DNA of 64,000 nt from Allomuricauda sp. (GTDB taxonomy: Bacteria > Bacteroidota > Bacteroidia > Flavobacteriales > Flavobacteriaceae). Position numbers and translations under genes: made by a program. Where the stretch lies: contig JASBTQ010000002.1 of NCBI GenBank assembly GCA_030148335.1, positions 124,001 to 188,000 on the forward strand, in the 5' to 3' direction. The notes beneath the pieces are model-generated. The model saw nothing but the letters and a program-made list of their open reading frames with translations. It ran no database searches and was not told where the DNA came from. This document shows positions 45,641-53,718 of the stretch, one piece after another; the first letter of the stretch is position 1, and the number at the start of each line of letters is the position of its first letter.

Positions 45641-46537
45641 TTAGCCATTCAGCGCTACTACTTCCCGTACTTTGTCACCCATCATGTTCTTGAGCATGGT
45701 CTCGATGCCGTTCTTCAGGGTAAAGGTGGATGATGGACAGCCACTACAAGCTCCTTGAAGTATAACACTCACGGTGCCACTGGCCTCTTCATAGGATTGG
45801 AACATGATGTTGCCCCCATCGCTGGCCACGGCGGGTTTTACGTATTCTTCCAAAATGTCGATGATTTGTTGGGAAGTGTCATCGTATTGGGATTGGGTAC
45901 TGTTCTGCGATACAGTTTCCTTTGTTTTTTGGATGGACTCTGCGGACACGACCTCTTTTCCGTCACCCAAAAAGTCCCTGATGAACTCACGCAACTGCAT
46001 ATTGATCTCCTCCCAATCGGCCACCTCATATTTCGTCACCGAAACATAGTTTTCATCAAAGAAAACCTCTTTGACGAACGGGAAGTGGAAAAGGGCCTTG
46101 GCCAATGGGGAATCCTTTGCCTCATCGATGTTCTTGAACTCAAAGACCGTGGGCACAATACGCTTGTTGCACACAAATTTCATCACGGCAGGGTTCGGTG
46201 TCACTTCCGCATAGACAGAAACGGGTTGTTTCTTGAGGTCCTGTTCTTCATGTACAATGGGTTCCCCTGCATTCAGGTATTCCACCAATTGCTGGGCCAC
46301 ATCGTCCTTCACATCTTGCCAATCCACAATGTCAAATCGTTCCAAGGCTATAAAATTGCTGGCGATATAGACCGTTTTGATGAACGGTAGGTAGAAAAGC
46401 TGTTGGGCCAACGGTGAGTTCTTGGCCTCGTCGATGTTTTTATATTCGTAGTTGCCCTTGACCAAAAAATGGTTGGCCTCCAATTTGATGATCTTTGGAT
46501 TGTTCGTGGCAACAATGGTGATGTTATATTCTTTCAT
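45641..46537 (-). CDS. NifU-like iron-sulfur scaffold with two Nfu N-terminal domains
   Basis: Probable iron-sulfur cluster carrier. The C-terminal domain (about residues 210-298) has CSGCPSS, the CxxC that binds a shared 4Fe-4S cluster in Nfu proteins. The rest is two consecutive Nfu N-terminal domains (about 1-95 and 105-200), each with a FKNIDEAK/YKNIDEAK-x-SPLA core and a closing DW segment, so the domain has been duplicated in this 298-residue protein. The start at 46537 (MKEYNITIVAT) lies just after a promoter box; the longer frame to 46564 covers that box. Confidence 0.92.
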   Translation of the reverse strand: MKEYNITIVATNNPKIIKLEANHFLVKGNYEYKNIDEAKNSPLAQQLFYLPFIKTVYIASNFIALERFDIVDWQDVKDDVAQQLVEYLNAGEPIVHEEQDLKKQPVSVYAEVTPNPAVMKFVCNKRIVPTVFEFKNIDEAKDSPLAKALFHFPFVKEVFFDENYVSVTKYEVADWEEINMQLREFIRDFLGDGKEVVSAESIQKTKETVSQNSTQSQYDDTSQQIIDILEEYVKPAVASDGGNIMFQSYEEASGTVSVILQGACSGCPSSTFTLKNGIETMLKNMMGDKVREVVALNG

Positions 46538-46552
46538 GGCAGATCTTTCATG

Positions 46553-46583
46553 CAAAAATACCAATAGTTGGGGTGTGCTGCAA
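46553..46583 (-). promoter_or_regulatory. Promoter of the NifU-like gene (minus strand TTG ... TATTTTTG)
   Basis: Minus-strand TATTTTTG (46560 to 46553) lies 15 bases before the ATG at 46537. A TTG (46583 to 46581) is 23 bases further up, a little short of the usual 26. Confidence 0.65.
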
Positions 46584-46665
46584 CATTATATAATAATGTA
46601 TCTTAACCACCGTTATCTAAATGTTTGATTACGTATAAATCACACCTATTAGCCCCAATCGTCAG

Positions 46666-47661
46666 ATGAGACGCAGCCTAACCTCGATTATCATAGCCTT
46701 TCTTTTTGGAGCCATTGCCAAGGCACAGGAAGGAATTCCGGTATATTTTGATTATTTGGCGGATAACTATTACTTGGTATATCCGTCCATGGCAGGGATT
46801 GCAGAGGGGACAAAAATACGCCTGACCGCTAGAAAACAATGGTTCAATGTGGATGAGGCGCCCAGCCTTCAAACCTTCAACATCAATTCCAGGGTAGGGG
46901 AACGCAGCGGTATCGGTGCCATTCTTTTCAATGACTCCAACGGATACCATTCCCAAACAGGCTTTAAGGGAACCTACGCCCATCATTTGCAGTTGGGGGG
47001 CGATTTTAGGACCCTGAACCAATTGTCCCTTGGATTGAGCGCAGGGGTGATCTTGAGCAGTCTGGACGAGACCGAATTTAGGTCTGTGGTCCCAGACCCC
47101 ATAGTCACAGGGGTAAAAAACACCGTAAGTTATTTCAATGTGGATCTCGGGGCATCCTATAATTACTTGGAGTTTTATGCGCACGCCGCCATTTTGAACA
47201 TTTTGGGGAGCGGTCGAGATCTATACAGCGCAGCTGAATTTGATAATCTGAGAAGATATCTCCTCTCTGCCGGGTATGTGTTTGGACGAAATACCAGGGT
47301 GGAACCATCCATTCTGTTCCAGATGACCGATTATACCAAGGAGAAAACAGTGGATTTGAACGCCAAGGTGTACAAGGATGTGAGCTTCGGTACGGTCTGG
47401 GCAGGACTGTCCTACCGCAGAAGCTTCGATGGGGCACAGTTCCAGTCCAACGGAAATTTCGGGGAACAACGTTTACAGCTTTTTACGCCCATTATCGGGG
47501 TGAATGTGAACCGCTTCCTGTTTTCCTATAACTATTCCTACCAATCCGGGGATATCCGTTTTGATAACGGCGGGTTTCATCAGATCACTTTGGGCTACGA
47601 TTTTGGACAGAGCGATCAGGGCAAACGATACGATTGTTATTGTCCTGCCGCCAACAATTAA
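46666..47661 (+). CDS. PorP/SprF-family outer-membrane protein
   Basis: Outer-membrane beta-barrel of the PorP/SprF family, members of which help attach or export type IX secretion substrates. The 331-residue protein has a signal peptide (TSIIIAFLFGAIAKAQEG) and then IPVYFDYLADNYYLVYPSMAGI, the N-terminal signature in which a short sequence leads into N-P-A/S-x-A-G. It ends with a barrel strand (HQITLGYDFGQ). Unlike the copy at 55673 it has no large substrate gene beside it. Confidence 0.88.
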   Translation: MRRSLTSIIIAFLFGAIAKAQEGIPVYFDYLADNYYLVYPSMAGIAEGTKIRLTARKQWFNVDEAPSLQTFNINSRVGERSGIGAILFNDSNGYHSQTGFKGTYAHHLQLGGDFRTLNQLSLGLSAGVILSSLDETEFRSVVPDPIVTGVKNTVSYFNVDLGASYNYLEFYAHAAILNILGSGRDLYSAAEFDNLRRYLLSAGYVFGRNTRVEPSILFQMTDYTKEKTVDLNAKVYKDVSFGTVWAGLSYRRSFDGAQFQSNGNFGEQRLQLFTPIIGVNVNRFLFSYNYSYQSGDIRFDNGGFHQITLGYDFGQSDQGKRYDCYCPAANN

Positions 47662-47663
47662 AA

Positions 47664-47692
47664 AAATGGCCCACCACTAAGGTGAGCCATTT
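47664..47692 (-). terminator. Terminator between converging PorP-like and VWA genes
   Basis: A 12-base-pair stem with one mismatch (AAATGGCCCACC with GGTGAGCCATTT) and a 5-base loop. The T run is on the minus strand, so it ends the VWA gene transcript, 23 bases after its stop; it may also slow plus-strand reads. Confidence 0.75.
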
Positions 47693-47715
47693 CCAACCAA
47701 CCAATAAAAACTACA

Positions 47716-48885
47716 TTAATCCCACTTCATATTTTTCTTGGAAGCTTGGCTTTTAATGGCCGATAGGAGGGCATTTTCCAACTCACCCTTTTCCTCTTTC
47801 TGGTTTTCGGCAATATAGGCCTCCCGTTTGGCGCTGAGTTCCTGTATCTGCTTTTGGATCTCTTCACGCTCGTTCTTCTTTTGGGTGATGTAGGTCTTGA
47901 TTTCCTTTTCTGATTTCCCCTGGAGCTCTTTGGGAAGGTCTTTTTCCTTCAATCGCGCCAGCACCTCTTCATCGTCCTCAACGGCATCCACCAAGTCCCA
48001 TTGCGTGTTTTTGTACAACCGTGAACTTTTGCTCACTGCGCGCTGTACCACCACAGCCTCTTCCAGTTCAGCGGCATTGCTGTCCTGTGCGCTCTGCAGG
48101 GCTTTTTTCTCATAACCAAGGGAACCGTAGGAAATGTAGGTATTGTTCAACTTGGAGTTGAGCTTGATGATGATATCGTCATAGGGTGTGTCGATGTGAA
48201 CCACTTGTCTATTGTGGTCAATGGCCATGTATTCCCCACCGGTGAGACTTGCCCCACTTTTCCACATCGTGGAGATGCCCTGCTCATGGTTTCCACAGAA
48301 AATAGTGTTCACAATGACCCCTTTTTCCTTGGCGTTCATGGCAGCATCCTTATAATTGAGCTTCCCTTGGGTAAAAGGCTCGTTGCCCGCAATGAAAATC
48401 ATTTTAAGGTCATCGGCGTTCTTGCCCCAATCCAATTGCTTCAAGGAAGTGTGGATGACCTCCCCACAATATTCCTCACCGCCGTTGGTGGTCAAGGAGA
48501 AGAGTTTTTCTGAAATCTCATCCAAATCGTCGCTGAAACCAAGTACCTGTCTGATATACCCTTCGTTTGACGAGAGATTGTCATTGCCATATTCATAAAG
48601 GGCAATTTGGAGCATGGGTCGGGTATTGTTGCCGCATTTGGCATGGGTAAACTCGTTCACAATGTCCCACAACTGAGCTTTCGCCTGGTTGATGAGTCCG
48701 TCCATACTGTTACTCGTATCCAGCAACAAGGCAATCTTTACAAAATGCTTGCTTGGTTTTTCCACAATGGATCGGGTCACCAATACCGTATTTTCCTTTT
48801 CCTGGGCTTTGAGGTTGCAACCGTAGCTGGCACCAGTGGCCATAAGGGCAAATGCTGTTCCCAATACTTTATTCAAATGTTTCAT
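47716..48885 (-). CDS. VWA-domain exported protein
   Basis: Exported protein with a von Willebrand A domain, function unknown. Residues 1-23 are a signal ending in GASYGCNLKAQ; the cysteine makes a lipoprotein possible though the lipobox is imperfect. The VWA domain follows (about 48-240) with the MIDAS motif DTSNS in IALLLDTSNSMDG. The C-terminal part (about 280-389) is charged and helical, likely coiled coil (KEKDLPKELQGKSEKEIK, KNEREEIQKQIQELSAK). The 389-residue gene is divergent from the LytS-like kinase gene, sharing a 198-base region with phased repeats. Confidence 0.87.
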   Translation of the reverse strand: MKHLNKVLGTAFALMATGASYGCNLKAQEKENTVLVTRSIVEKPSKHFVKIALLLDTSNSMDGLINQAKAQLWDIVNEFTHAKCGNNTRPMLQIALYEYGNDNLSSNEGYIRQVLGFSDDLDEISEKLFSLTTNGGEEYCGEVIHTSLKQLDWGKNADDLKMIFIAGNEPFTQGKLNYKDAAMNAKEKGVIVNTIFCGNHEQGISTMWKSGASLTGGEYMAIDHNRQVVHIDTPYDDIIIKLNSKLNNTYISYGSLGYEKKALQSAQDSNAAELEEAVVVQRAVSKSSRLYKNTQWDLVDAVEDDEEVLARLKEKDLPKELQGKSEKEIKTYITQKKNEREEIQKQIQELSAKREAYIAENQKEEKGELENALLSAIKSQASKKNMKWD

Positions 48886-48945
48886 GATGCAATGTTTTTA
48901 AATGTTGGCCTAAAAGTATCGGCATCTTTTTACACTAAAAACCGA

Positions 48946-49008
48946 GAATGAGCCAAGTGGCATCCGGAATGAGCCAACGGACCGAATGACTTTGTAAAGT
49001 GGCAAAAT
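48946..49008. promoter_or_regulatory. 21-bp phased direct repeats between VWA and histidine kinase genes
   Basis: Three successive 21-base units start at 48946, 48967 and 48988. Units 1 and 2 share GAATGAGCCAA (11 of 11). Units 1 and 3 share AAGTGGCA at the same phase (48955-48962 and 48997-49004, exactly 42 bases apart). LytTR regulators typically bind 9-base direct repeats set 12 bases apart, a 21-base period, and unit 2 on the minus strand reads TCCGTTGGC, close to the AgrA/AlgR-type core. The next gene pair encodes a LytTR regulator, so autoregulation is the simplest reading. Confidence 0.6.
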
Positions 49009-49083
49009 CGAGGCGTGTTTGAACCCTTTTCCCTAAAAATGCATTTTTTAATACGCTTGGGATGAACTAAGTTTACTTCAATT

Positions 49084-51297
49084 ATGGGCAAAAGGACATA
49101 CATATTCATCCTCTTATTGATGACCGGCCTGACCGCCATGTCCCAAGTGGGGCAAACCAGTGGTGAGGTGGAAATCAAGGGCTCTGTGAAGGGCAGGGAG
49201 AGCCATGTGCCCATTTCTGGAGTTGAGGTGACCACGGACAGGGGAAATTATACCAAGACCAATAGTTTGGGGGAGTTCAGGATCAGGGCTTCCATTGGGG
49301 ACATGCTCATTTTTGAAAGCCCGGAGATTGAAACCGTGCGGCACAGGATCACTTCTGGTGAAGATGTGGATGTTTTGGTAGAGGGGTATGAAAGGGCAAA
49401 CTCCAAAAAGAGGGAAAGCGCGTCCGCTAGATCACGGAATGTGGCGATGGACCATCAACGGCTGTTGGACTCCGCCAATTTTTACAAAAAAAACAGCCTG
49501 GAGAAAAGTATCGATTTTGTAGCCCAATCCATGGAACCTTTGGGAACGTCGGGCAACAAAAGGGAACTCGCCCAATCGCTGAGGACTTTGGGGGAAATCT
49601 ACCTGTACCACAAGCAGTATGACCTGGCCATCGACAATTTTAAGGACGCCCTTTCTGCCACGGAATCCAACCGGACCAAATTGGTATTGGGGCAAGCGTA
49701 CACTTTGAATGGGGAACACGATTTGGCCATCAGGACCCTTACCCCATTGATCGATGAAAAAAGCATGGTGCCCTACCAACGTGTGGAACTCTTCGAGGCC
49801 CTTGGGGATGCCAGCAAAGGTCTGGGAAAATTAAAAGAGGCCCTAGGGTATTACAATCAAGGGCTGATGATTGCTGAAAAAAACCAGATTTCCCCCAAGA
49901 TCATCGATTTGAATTCCAAGATGGCTGATGCCTTTGCCAGTGAGGATAGAGAAGTGGAGGCCGAAGGGTTTTACCAAAACTCGTTGGACCTTTCTAAAAA
50001 AGTCGCCCCCGAACGATTGATACAAGAAAGTGAACGAGTGGCCGATTTCTACAATCAAAAGAGCAGATATAATGACGAGATCCAGCAACGGAAGAAAAGC
50101 CTGAATGAACTCAAACAACTTTCCCCTCCCAGCGTGCCTCGGGAAAACAAAGGTATATCGGGCGCCGATACCATTACTTCGCAAAAGATCAATTACAAAA
50201 TTGCCAGCGCCTATATCGCCCAGGACAAGTTGGATGAGGCCATTCCCTATCTCGAAAAAAGTATCGTGGAAGCCGATAAGGACGATGACCTGGTCATCCA
50301 AAAAGATGCCACCCGCAAACTCTCGGAAGTATACCGGAACAAGGGCGATTTCACCAAAGCCCTGGAATCCTATCAAGATTATGTGGCCGTGGTGGACAGT
50401 CTATACGTGAGAAAGGAGCAGGAAATTTCAAGGGCGGCCCGGTTCAACCGGGAAATCGCCAATACCCAGAACCGTATTTCGAGTTTGGAGCAGGAACGGG
50501 AACTTTCGCAGAGCAAATACAGCTTGGCCGTGACCGAACAACAATTGTACGAGGAGACCAGCAAGCGCCAGAAATGGATCATCTACTCCCTTGGTTTTGG
50601 GGTATTGTTGATGGCCTTCACTGCTTTTTTATACTACAGGAGCAACCGACAGCAAAAGTTGGCCAACAACCTCCTGGCTCTCAAATCGCTCCGTACCCAA
50701 ATGAACCCGCACTTTATCTTTAATGCCCTCAACTCGGTGAACAACTACATCGCCAAGAGCGACGAACGCAGTGCCAACCGATTTTTGAGCGAATTCTCCG
50801 TGCTGATGCGCAGTGTGCTGGAAAACTCGGAAGAAGACTTCATACCGCTTGCCAAGGAACTGGAATTGTTGGAACTTTATGTGAAACTGGAACACTCCCG
50901 CTTTGCGGACAAGTTTGATTATGAAATCAATGTGGATCAAAAAATAGACATCGACGCCTATCAGATTCCGCCCATGTTGCTCCAGCCCTACATAGAAAAT
51001 GCCATCTGGCACGGATTACGCTACAAAGAGGAAAAAGGTTTTCTAAGAATCAAGGTCCGTCCGGTGACCAACGACATGCTGGAAATCATCATTGAGGACA
51101 ATGGCATAGGCAGAAAAAAATCCGCAGCACTGAAGACCAGCAATCAAAAGAAGCAAAAGTCCAAGGGGATGGGCAACATCAAAAAGCGTATCGAGATCTT
51201 GAACGATATGTACAAAAACCGTGTGGACGTGTCCATATCCGACCTAAATGAAGACCATACCGGGACCAGGGTGTCCCTCAAACTGAAAAAGCAATGA
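49084..51297 (+). CDS. TPR histidine kinase (LytS-like) with N-terminal carboxypeptidase-regulatory-like domain
   Basis: Membrane sensor kinase of the His_kinase (LytS/YehU) family. The 737-residue protein has a signal peptide (residues 1-20), a beta-sandwich like the CarboxypepD-regulatory domain (about 28-100; ISGVEVTTDRGNYTKTNSLGEF), a run of TPR helices (about 115-450), a coiled coil, one membrane helix (about 498-518), then the kinase core with MNPHFIFNALNSV (phospho-acceptor His) and QPYIENAIWHGL and EDNGIG of the ATPase domain. Sensing would be periplasmic. The response regulator start overlaps its stop. Confidence 0.94.
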   Translation: MGKRTYIFILLLMTGLTAMSQVGQTSGEVEIKGSVKGRESHVPISGVEVTTDRGNYTKTNSLGEFRIRASIGDMLIFESPEIETVRHRITSGEDVDVLVEGYERANSKKRESASARSRNVAMDHQRLLDSANFYKKNSLEKSIDFVAQSMEPLGTSGNKRELAQSLRTLGEIYLYHKQYDLAIDNFKDALSATESNRTKLVLGQAYTLNGEHDLAIRTLTPLIDEKSMVPYQRVELFEALGDASKGLGKLKEALGYYNQGLMIAEKNQISPKIIDLNSKMADAFASEDREVEAEGFYQNSLDLSKKVAPERLIQESERVADFYNQKSRYNDEIQQRKKSLNELKQLSPPSVPRENKGISGADTITSQKINYKIASAYIAQDKLDEAIPYLEKSIVEADKDDDLVIQKDATRKLSEVYRNKGDFTKALESYQDYVAVVDSLYVRKEQEISRAARFNREIANTQNRISSLEQERELSQSKYSLAVTEQQLYEETSKRQKWIIYSLGFGVLLMAFTAFLYYRSNRQQKLANNLLALKSLRTQMNPHFIFNALNSVNNYIAKSDERSANRFLSEFSVLMRSVLENSEEDFIPLAKELELLELYVKLEHSRFADKFDYEINVDQKIDIDAYQIPPMLLQPYIENAIWHGLRYKEEKGFLRIKVRPVTNDMLEIIIEDNGIGRKKSAALKTSNQKKQKSKGMGNIKKRIEILNDMYKNRVDVSISDLNEDHTGTRVSLKLKKQ

Positions 51298-52028
51298 TGG
51301 AACTCACAGCGATCATCGTGGAGGACGAGGCCAACAGCCGCGAGATCCTTCGGAACTATTTGGGCAAATATTGCGAAGGGGTACAACTTTTGGGCGAGGC
51401 GGCCAATATTGAACAAGGGTTGTCATTGATCCAAAATCAGGAACCCGATTTGGTGTTCTTGGATGTGGAAATGCCTTTTGGCAATGCTTTTGACCTATTG
51501 GAAAGAATTCCGGACCGTAGCTTTGAGACCATTTTTGTGACAGCCTACAACCAATATGCCATGGATGCGCTCAACCATCATGCGGCCTATTATTTGATGA
51601 AGCCCATTAATATCGACGAGTTGGTCAAGGCCGTGGAATACGTCAGGGCCATCAAGGAAAAGGAAAGCGCGTTGGAAGGACAGGTGCTGAAGACTAAACC
51701 CATCAAGGCGGAGGGAAAGATCACCTTGCCCCAACAAGATGGTTTCCAGATCTTGGATGTGGGCGATATCTTTTTTTGCAAAGCAGATGATAACTACACC
51801 GAAATATACCTGGAACACAAAAAAATTGTGGTGAGCAAGACCCTGAAATATTTTGAGGATGCCCTGCAGGCCTATCCCTTTGCCCGCATACACAAATCCT
51901 ATCTGGTGAACGTGGCCGAAGTGGTGAAATACAAAAAAGGAAAGGGCGGGAGCGTGACCCTCTCCAATGGCAAGGAACTCTCCGTCTCCGCTTCCAAAAA
52001 AGCCGACCTGTTGTCGTATTTTCAGTAA
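51294..52028 (+). CDS. LytTR-type response regulator
   Basis: Cognate DNA-binding regulator of the kinase encoded just upstream. The 244-residue protein has a receiver domain (residues 1-120) with acidic pair EDE and phospho-acceptor Asp in LVFLDVEMPFG (about residue 57), then a LytTR domain (about 140-244; DVGDIFFCKADDNYTEIYL and FARIHKSYLVNVAEV). Start ATGATGG overlaps the kinase stop, so either 51294 or 51297 may initiate. LytTR regulators bind direct repeats of the kind seen at 48946 and 63346. Confidence 0.95.
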   Translation: MMELTAIIVEDEANSREILRNYLGKYCEGVQLLGEAANIEQGLSLIQNQEPDLVFLDVEMPFGNAFDLLERIPDRSFETIFVTAYNQYAMDALNHHAAYYLMKPINIDELVKAVEYVRAIKEKESALEGQVLKTKPIKAEGKITLPQQDGFQILDVGDIFFCKADDNYTEIYLEHKKIVVSKTLKYFEDALQAYPFARIHKSYLVNVAEVVKYKKGKGGSVTLSNGKELSVSASKKADLLSYFQ

Positions 52029-52060
52029 TTGCAGGCAAAAAGCAAGAAATTTGGTCGTTG

Positions 52061-52085
52061 TCACATCGAGCGCAGTCGAGATGTC
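52061..52085. repeat. Dispersed intergenic repeat (CATCGAGCGCAGTCGAGATG core)
   Basis: The string CATCGAGCGCAGTCGAGATG with TCGA arms and flanking CATC/GATG forms a short imperfect hairpin in the 97-base gap after the LytTR gene. From memory, close variants of this string occur many times between genes in flavobacterial genomes; only one copy was noticed in this window. Confidence 0.5.
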
Positions 52086-52097
52086 TTCGTAGTGATG

Positions 52098-52105
52098 TAA
52101 TTTTG
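52098..52105 (+). promoter_or_regulatory. -7 promoter box (TAATTTTG) of the gamma-carbonic-anhydrase-like gene
   Basis: TAATTTTG lies 20 bases before the ATG at 52126. A TTG at 52058 is too far up to be a good -33 box; the dispersed repeat occupies that position. Confidence 0.5.
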
Positions 52106-52125
52106 TAAGATTAAACTGAGCAACT

Positions 52126-52641
52126 ATGATTTTGAAATCCGTTAGGGGCATAGCCCCGGTCATTGGAACCGATTGTTTTATTGCTGAAAATGCCACTATT
52201 GTGGGCGAGGTCACCATGGGCGACCAATGCAGTGTGTGGTTCAATGCCGTACTGCGTGGCGATGTGCATTTCATCAAAATGGGCAACAAGGTGAACGTGC
52301 AGGACGGGGCCGTGATCCACTGTACCTATCAAAAATCGCCAACGACCATCGGGAACAACGTCTCCATAGGTCACAATGCCATAGTGCACGGCTGCACCAT
52401 CAAGGACAACGTGCTGGTGGGTATGGGCAGCATCATTATGGACGATTGTGTGGTGGAGAGCAATTCCATCATAGCCGCAGGGGCCGTGGTCACTAAAGGA
52501 ACCCATGTGGAGGCCAACAGCATCTATGCCGGTATGCCGGCCAAGAAGATCAAGGACATCAGCCCCGAGCTCAGTTCGGGGGAGATAGACCGCATCGCCA
52601 ACAACTATGTGAAATATGCCAGTTGGTTCAAAGAAGAGTAA
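52126..52641 (+). CDS. Gamma carbonic anhydrase family protein
   Basis: Left-handed beta-helix hexapeptide protein of the gamma carbonic anhydrase/YrdA/PaaY group. The 171-residue protein shows successive hexapeptide turns (ENATIVGEVTMGDQCSVW) and the zinc-site histidines in VIHCTYQ and IGHNAIVHGC. Cytosolic. Whether it hydrates carbon dioxide is unknown, as many family members are inactive. It ends 48 bases before fabD, and the two may be separate transcripts. Confidence 0.93.
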   Translation: MILKSVRGIAPVIGTDCFIAENATIVGEVTMGDQCSVWFNAVLRGDVHFIKMGNKVNVQDGAVIHCTYQKSPTTIGNNVSIGHNAIVHGCTIKDNVLVGMGSIIMDDCVVESNSIIAAGAVVTKGTHVEANSIYAGMPAKKIKDISPELSSGEIDRIANNYVKYASWFKEE

Positions 52642-52657
52642 AGAAGCAAAATATCCC

Positions 52658-52665
52658 TATTTTTG
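52658..52665 (+). promoter_or_regulatory. -7 promoter box (TATTTTTG) of fabD
   Basis: TATTTTTG lies 24 bases before the ATG at 52690. There is no convincing TTG at the -33 position. The longer frame from 52663 would begin within this box. Confidence 0.6.
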
Positions 52666-52689
52666 TCCCACTCAAAAAACTCGACAACT

Positions 52690-53571
52690 ATGAACGCATA
52701 TATTTTCCCCGGACAAGGTGCACAGTTTACAGGTATGGGCTTGGACCTCTATGAAAACCATTCCTTGGCAAAGGAACTGTTTGAAAAGGCCAACGATATT
52801 CTTGGTTTTTCCATTACCGATATCATGTTCGAGGGCACAACCGAAGACTTGAAGCAGACCAAAGTGACCCAACCGGCCATTTTTCTGCACTCCGTGATCT
52901 TGGGCAAGGTGCTTGGGGAAAATTTCAGGCCGGATATGGTGGCCGGACATTCCTTGGGCGAGTTTTCCGCTTTGGTGGCCAATGGCACCCTCAATTTTGA
53001 GGACGGATTGAAACTGGTCTCCCAGCGGGCCTTGGCCATGCAGAAGGCCTGTGAGATCAAACCCAGTACCATGGCAGCCGTTTTGGGGTTGGATGATGAA
53101 ATTGTGGAGAAAATATGTGCAGAGGTCGAAGGCATCGTGGTTCCTGCCAATTACAACTGTCCCGGACAGTTGGTCATTTCCGGAGAGGTGGATGCCGTGA
53201 ACGTGGCCTGTGAAAAACTGAAGGAAGCCGGGGCAAAAAGGGCCCTTTTGTTGCCCGTTGGGGGTGCGTTCCATTCCCCGTTGATGGAACCCGCCCGCGA
53301 AGAGCTCGCTGCGGCCATTGAGGCCACCCAGTTCAACGTGCCCAGCTGTCCCATCTATCAGAACGTGACCACCACGGCCGTTTCCAATGCCGATGAGATC
53401 AAAAAGAACCTGATCTTGCAACTCACAGCCCCCGTGAAATGGACCCAGAGCGTACAGCAAATGGTGAAGGACGGCGCAACCTCCTTTGTGGAAGTAGGGC
53501 CGGGCAAGGTGCTCCAAGGCTTGGTGAAAAAGATAAGCCCGGAGGCCGAAACCAGCTCAGCGGCGGTATAG
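52690..53571 (+). CDS. fabD: Malonyl-CoA:ACP transacylase FabD
   Basis: Transfers malonyl from CoA to acyl carrier protein for fatty acid synthesis. The 293-residue protein starts with MNAYIFPGQGAQF and has the nucleophile in GHSLGEFSAL (Ser about residue 88), the second catalytic His in VGGAFHSPLM (about residue 197) and the C-terminal FVEVGPGKVL. The start at 52690 was chosen over 52663 because it gives the family N-terminus. No other fab genes are adjacent. Confidence 0.97.
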   Translation: MNAYIFPGQGAQFTGMGLDLYENHSLAKELFEKANDILGFSITDIMFEGTTEDLKQTKVTQPAIFLHSVILGKVLGENFRPDMVAGHSLGEFSALVANGTLNFEDGLKLVSQRALAMQKACEIKPSTMAAVLGLDDEIVEKICAEVEGIVVPANYNCPGQLVISGEVDAVNVACEKLKEAGAKRALLLPVGGAFHSPLMEPAREELAAAIEATQFNVPSCPIYQNVTTTAVSNADEIKKNLILQLTAPVKWTQSVQQMVKDGATSFVEVGPGKVLQGLVKKISPEAETSSAAV

Positions 53572-53718
53572 TCGATTGGGCAAACAGTTCATCCGATTAA
53601 ATAGAGATTTAAACAGATTGGTTGGGGCATTCCTTGCCTTTTTTGTAATATTGACTCATCCCAGATTACCTACTGTTGCTTGGTCAATTGAACGAACCCC
53701 AAATAGATTGAATAGGCC

